Source: Pseudopyrenochaeta lycopersici (Eukaryota; Ascomycota; Dothideomycetes; Pleosporales; Pseudopyrenochaetaceae). Taken from it: DNA of 64,000 bases. The first letter of the stretch is position 1. Each line of letters opens with the position of its first letter. The position numbers were made by a program, and so were the translations under genes. Below, piece after piece: positions 61,300-64,000 of this stretch. Location of the stretch: NCBI GenBank assembly GCA_003313425.1, contig NHZP01000014.1, forward strand, positions 124,001 through 188,000. Reading direction: 5' to 3'. The notes under the pieces were generated by a model, which did no database searches, was not told the origin of the DNA, and was given only the letters and a program-made list of their open reading frames with translations.

Positions 61300-62477
61300 G
61301 ACAATTGAGGGGTACTTTGACTTTCAGTAACTAGAAAACTCATACGCGCAAAGAATATTACTATAATCTAATAGAAATAGTCTGCTGTAGCTAATCCTAA
61401 ATATCTATAATATACTCTTTCTTAAAAATTATAATTATATTATCGCCTCTAAGCTAGATTTATATAGCGACTTCTTTTATAGCGTAGTAGACCTCTCTCC
61501 CTACAGCGCTAATATTAAGTCTTTATTACTCTAAATTTTTATAGAATAGCCTTATCTAAGCCTTAGAACCTCGCTCTAATACTTAGAAGCTATTATTAGC
61601 CTTATACGCGCTGTCGCGGGCAAATTTATGCAGGGCCGCTATGTTGATTAGTACTTCCACAGAAGCGAATCCCTAATCCTAGCTAATGCGAGATAGCCCC
61701 GCATCAAGCGCTCAGAATATGATTAAACCCGGCTTGGGATTGGGAGCAGTACCAAGACCTGCACGGCCACGGCGCCTGTCAAGTTAGCTAACGTGTTTCC
61801 AGCGTCGAAGCGGCTTTAACACACCTATCCTACGCACTTCAAGATGCGGCCTAACGCACGATGACCTCGATGGCTTCCTCGCCCTCAAGCTCCGAAACTA
61901 ACTGTTGCCCCTCCGCTGACTGAACGAAAGGCCTCGAACGAAAGGCCTCTAGTCTTAGCTTATAGAAGGGGAATACAATTATAAGATTAGATAGAGTAGG
62001 ACAGCCCTAGTAGTAATACAGCTGTTATATAGTTAAATAATAAACAGCTCCCTATAAGCACTGCAATCTTTAGGGTTATAGAGACGTGCTTTACTTTAAC
62101 ATGTAAGGGACATAAGGGGTTTTAATCGTTTATGTTCGCGATATATAGTAGAGCTGTAATAGTAGCTATGCTTAGCAAGGTACTACACTATCTAGGGCTC
62201 TATGCTGTTCTGTTACTAGAAATAATAGTTATATCTCTTCCTAACGCTATTTATTCTAGACGTTCACGGCAACCCTATAGCTAGAACGGGTCGGCTACTG
62301 TTCTGCTAGTAGTAGTAAGGTCATGTACCGCCTAAGTAACCCTATCCACATGTAAAGTGGCGTTACAGTATTCGATGCTTCGGCCAGCGTCACCTCGAGG
62401 TTAGAAGTTAATAATGAGTCTGCATTGCTTCTGTTCGCTTAACTTTACTAATTTAGGCTCTGCAAAGATACGTTCCA
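61300..62477. repeat. TA-rich RIP-like blocks around a short normal-GC island
   Basis: 61,320-61,610 and 61,970-62,350 are TA-rich with dense short words such as TAATCCTAAATATCTATAATATAC, in line with RIP-mutated repeats. Between them, 61,620-61,960 has normal composition and may be a fragment of another sequence; I cannot identify it. No gene is supported. The stretch separates the NACHT relic from the TPR array. Confidence 0.45.
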
Positions 62478-64000
62478 CTATATTGAATCCAAATTGACAG
62501 TTGGCTGTGCATACATGTCTTCGAGCACCTCTATTGATACTAGCCGCGAAGGATGGTCGTCTCGGAAAACCCGCGCTTTAACTGCGACCACGTGTTCCAT
62601 CAGACCCACTGCCCTCTTCACTTGTCCGTCTGCTTGGTATGCTCGTGCAAGCTCGTGCTGCGACGCCAGCCGAGAAGGGTGCTCTTCCGCCAGCACCTTC
62701 TCGCGCACTGCGACCACATGCTCCATCAGCACCACTGCCCTCTTCACCTGTCCGTCTGCTTGGTATGCTCCTGCGAGCGCGTGCTGCGACGCCAGTCGGT
62801 CTGGGTGCTCTTCCACTAGTACCTTCTCGTTCACTGCGACCACATGCTCCATCAGACCCACTGCCCTCTTCACCTGTCCGTCTGCTTGGTATGCTCGTGC
62901 GAGCACATGCTGTGACGCCAGCCGAGAAGGGTGCTCTTCCGCCAGCACCTTCTTGTTCACTGCGACCACATGCTTCATCAGCACCACTGCCCTCTTCACC
63001 TGTCCATCTGCTTGGTATGCTCGTGCGAGCACGTGCTGCGACGCCAGTCGGTCTGGGTGCTCTTCCACCAGCACCTTCTCGCGCACTGCGACCACGTGCT
63101 TCATCAGACCCACTGCCCTCTTCACTTGTCCGTCTGCTTGGTATGCTCGTGCAAGCTCATGCTGCGACGCCAGCCGAGAAGGGTGCTCTTCCGCCAGCAC
63201 CTTCTCGCGCACTGCGACCACATGCTCCATCAGCACCACTGCCCTCTTCACCTGTCCGTCTGCTTGGTATGCTCCTGCGAGCGCGTGCTGTGACGCCAGT
63301 CGGTCTGGGTGCTCATCCGCCAGCACCTTCCCTTTGACTGCAACCACGTGCTCCATCAGCACCACTGCCCTCTTCACCTGTCCATCTGCTTGGTATGCTC
63401 GTGCGAGCACGTGCTGTGACGCCAGTCGGTCTGGGTGCTCTTCCACCAGCACCTTCTCGCGCACTGCGACCACATGCTCCATCAGACCCACTGCCCTCTT
63501 CACCTGTCCGTCTGCTTCATATGCTCCTGCGAGCTCGTGCTGCGACGCCAGTCGATGTGGGTGCTCTTCCACTAGTACCTTCTCGTTCACTGCGACCACA
63601 TGCTCCATCAGCTCTACTCCCCTCTTCACTTGTCCATCTGCTTCGTATGCTCGTGCGAGCACGTGCTGCGACGCCAGTCGGTCTGGGTGCTCTTCCACCA
63701 TCACCTTCTCCTGCACTGCGACCACATGCTCCATCAGCGCCACTGCCCTCTTCACCTGTCCATCTGCTTGGTATGCTCGTGCGAGCTCATGCTGCGACGC
63801 CAGTCGATGTGGGTGCTCTTCCACCAGCACCTTCTCGCGCACTGCGACCACATGCTCCATCAGCACCACTGCCCTCTTCACCTGTCCGTCTGCTTGGTAT
63901 GCTCCTGCGAGTGCGTGCTGTGACGCCAGCCGAGAAGGGTGCTCTTCCACTAGCACCTTCTCGTTTACTGCGACCACATGCTTCATCAGCACCACTGCCC
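62478..64000 (-). CDS. C-terminal part of a TPR-repeat (NLR-type, kinesin-light-chain-like) protein, runs off the window
   Basis: An uninterrupted minus-strand frame enters from the right edge and stops at 62478; about 507 residues are visible. It consists of 12 tandem 42-residue (126-base) tetratricopeptide-type repeats, the last one degenerate and followed by MYAQPTVNLDSI. Every full repeat contains EHP-x-RLASQH, then a-x-LA-x-AY-x-ADGQVKR. Differences between units are confined to a few positions (for example 2, 5, 11, 12, 16, 21, 28, 31 and 34), and units 7 and 11 are identical in protein. In fungi such arrays form the C-terminal sensor of NB-ARC or NACHT NLR proteins; the N-terminal and NTPase parts would lie beyond 64,000 and are not visible. 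A role in self/non-self recognition is inferred from the family. Confidence 0.88.
   Translation of the reverse strand, partial: AVVLMKHVVAVNEKVLVEEHPSRLASQHALAGAYQADGQVKRAVVLMEHVVAVREKVLVEEHPHRLASQHELARAYQADGQVKRAVALMEHVVAVQEKVMVEEHPDRLASQHVLARAYEADGQVKRGVELMEHVVAVNEKVLVEEHPHRLASQHELAGAYEADGQVKRAVGLMEHVVAVREKVLVEEHPDRLASQHVLARAYQADGQVKRAVVLMEHVVAVKGKVLADEHPDRLASQHALAGAYQADGQVKRAVVLMEHVVAVREKVLAEEHPSRLASQHELARAYQADGQVKRAVGLMKHVVAVREKVLVEEHPDRLASQHVLARAYQADGQVKRAVVLMKHVVAVNKKVLAEEHPSRLASQHVLARAYQADGQVKRAVGLMEHVVAVNEKVLVEEHPDRLASQHALAGAYQADGQVKRAVVLMEHVVAVREKVLAEEHPSRLASQHELARAYQADGQVKRAVGLMEHVVAVKARVFRDDHPSRLVSIEVLEDMYAQPTVNLDSI
62500..64000. repeat. 126-base tandem repeat array encoding TPR units
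   Basis: DNA units of 126 bases repeat in register across the coding array with high identity, including at many synonymous sites. This points to recent amplification or ongoing gene conversion. The GC-rich repeats also keep long frames open on the plus strand (for example 62,639-63,337); these are shadows. Confidence 0.85.

Noticed and set aside
62639..63337. Long plus-strand open frame (232 codons) and others opposite the TPR array
   Set aside because: They are the reverse strand of a GC-rich 126-base repeat that lacks stops in several frames. Ala/Pro/Arg-rich content and exact repeat phase show they are shadows.
62478..64000. CRISPR-like array of regular repeats
   Set aside because: The 126-base units have no unique spacers and encode TPR repeats in an open frame; the genome is fungal.

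Overview
This is a window of a filamentous ascomycete (Pezizomycotina) nuclear genome, plausibly Dothideomycetes. The signs are short spliceosomal introns of about 45-70 bases with GT-AG (twice GC-AG) borders, Zn2Cys6 regulators, a HET-domain relic, a PTH11-like receptor, an HMG-CoA reductase with the fungal HPIH N-terminus, and TA-rich blocks that look like RIP-mutated transposon remains. All gene models below were spliced by eye. In every intact model the exons join in frame and end at a stop.

Left part (1-7 kb): a Ure2p-type glutathione S-transferase and a divergent Zn2Cys6 regulator share a promoter that carries copies of the palindrome TTCCGCGGAA. Next to them lies a HET-domain pseudogene with several frameshifts.

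Core housekeeping block (8.8-30 kb): SET-domain protein, Rck2/Srk1-like kinase, Yil108w-type metallopeptidase with a jacalin-like tail, U2AF small subunit, a tail-anchored Ser/Pro-rich protein, a Gig1-like DUF3605 protein, HMG-CoA reductase and a small four-helix membrane protein.

Catabolic block (30.3-45.4 kb): dienelactone-hydrolase-like protein, short-chain dehydrogenase, FMO-type monooxygenase, Zn2Cys6 regulator, 2,3-dihydroxybenzoate decarboxylase, intradiol ring-cleavage dioxygenase and a salicylate-hydroxylase-like FAD monooxygenase. Together they look like an aromatic-acid (salicylate/dihydroxybenzoate) degradation cluster: hydroxylate, decarboxylate to a catechol, cleave the ring, then process the product. 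Three of the promoters, including that of the regulator, share a TTGCGGAAG word.

Right arm (46-64 kb): sparse and accessory. It holds a secreted DUF4360 protein, a secreted GMC oxidoreductase, a PTH11-like receptor, a Zn2Cys6 regulator whose zinc finger only appears once a GC-AG intron is recognised, a pogo-type transposase relic, a decayed NACHT (NLR) relic, RIP-like blocks, and finally a minus-strand array of 42-residue TPR-type repeats that runs off the window edge. Such arrays are typical of fungal NLR proteins. Large gene-free stretches are 9,995-11,737, 26,625-29,162, 40,123-42,129, 47,093-49,365 and 53,608-57,894. I found no rRNA, no convincing tRNA and no CRISPR array.
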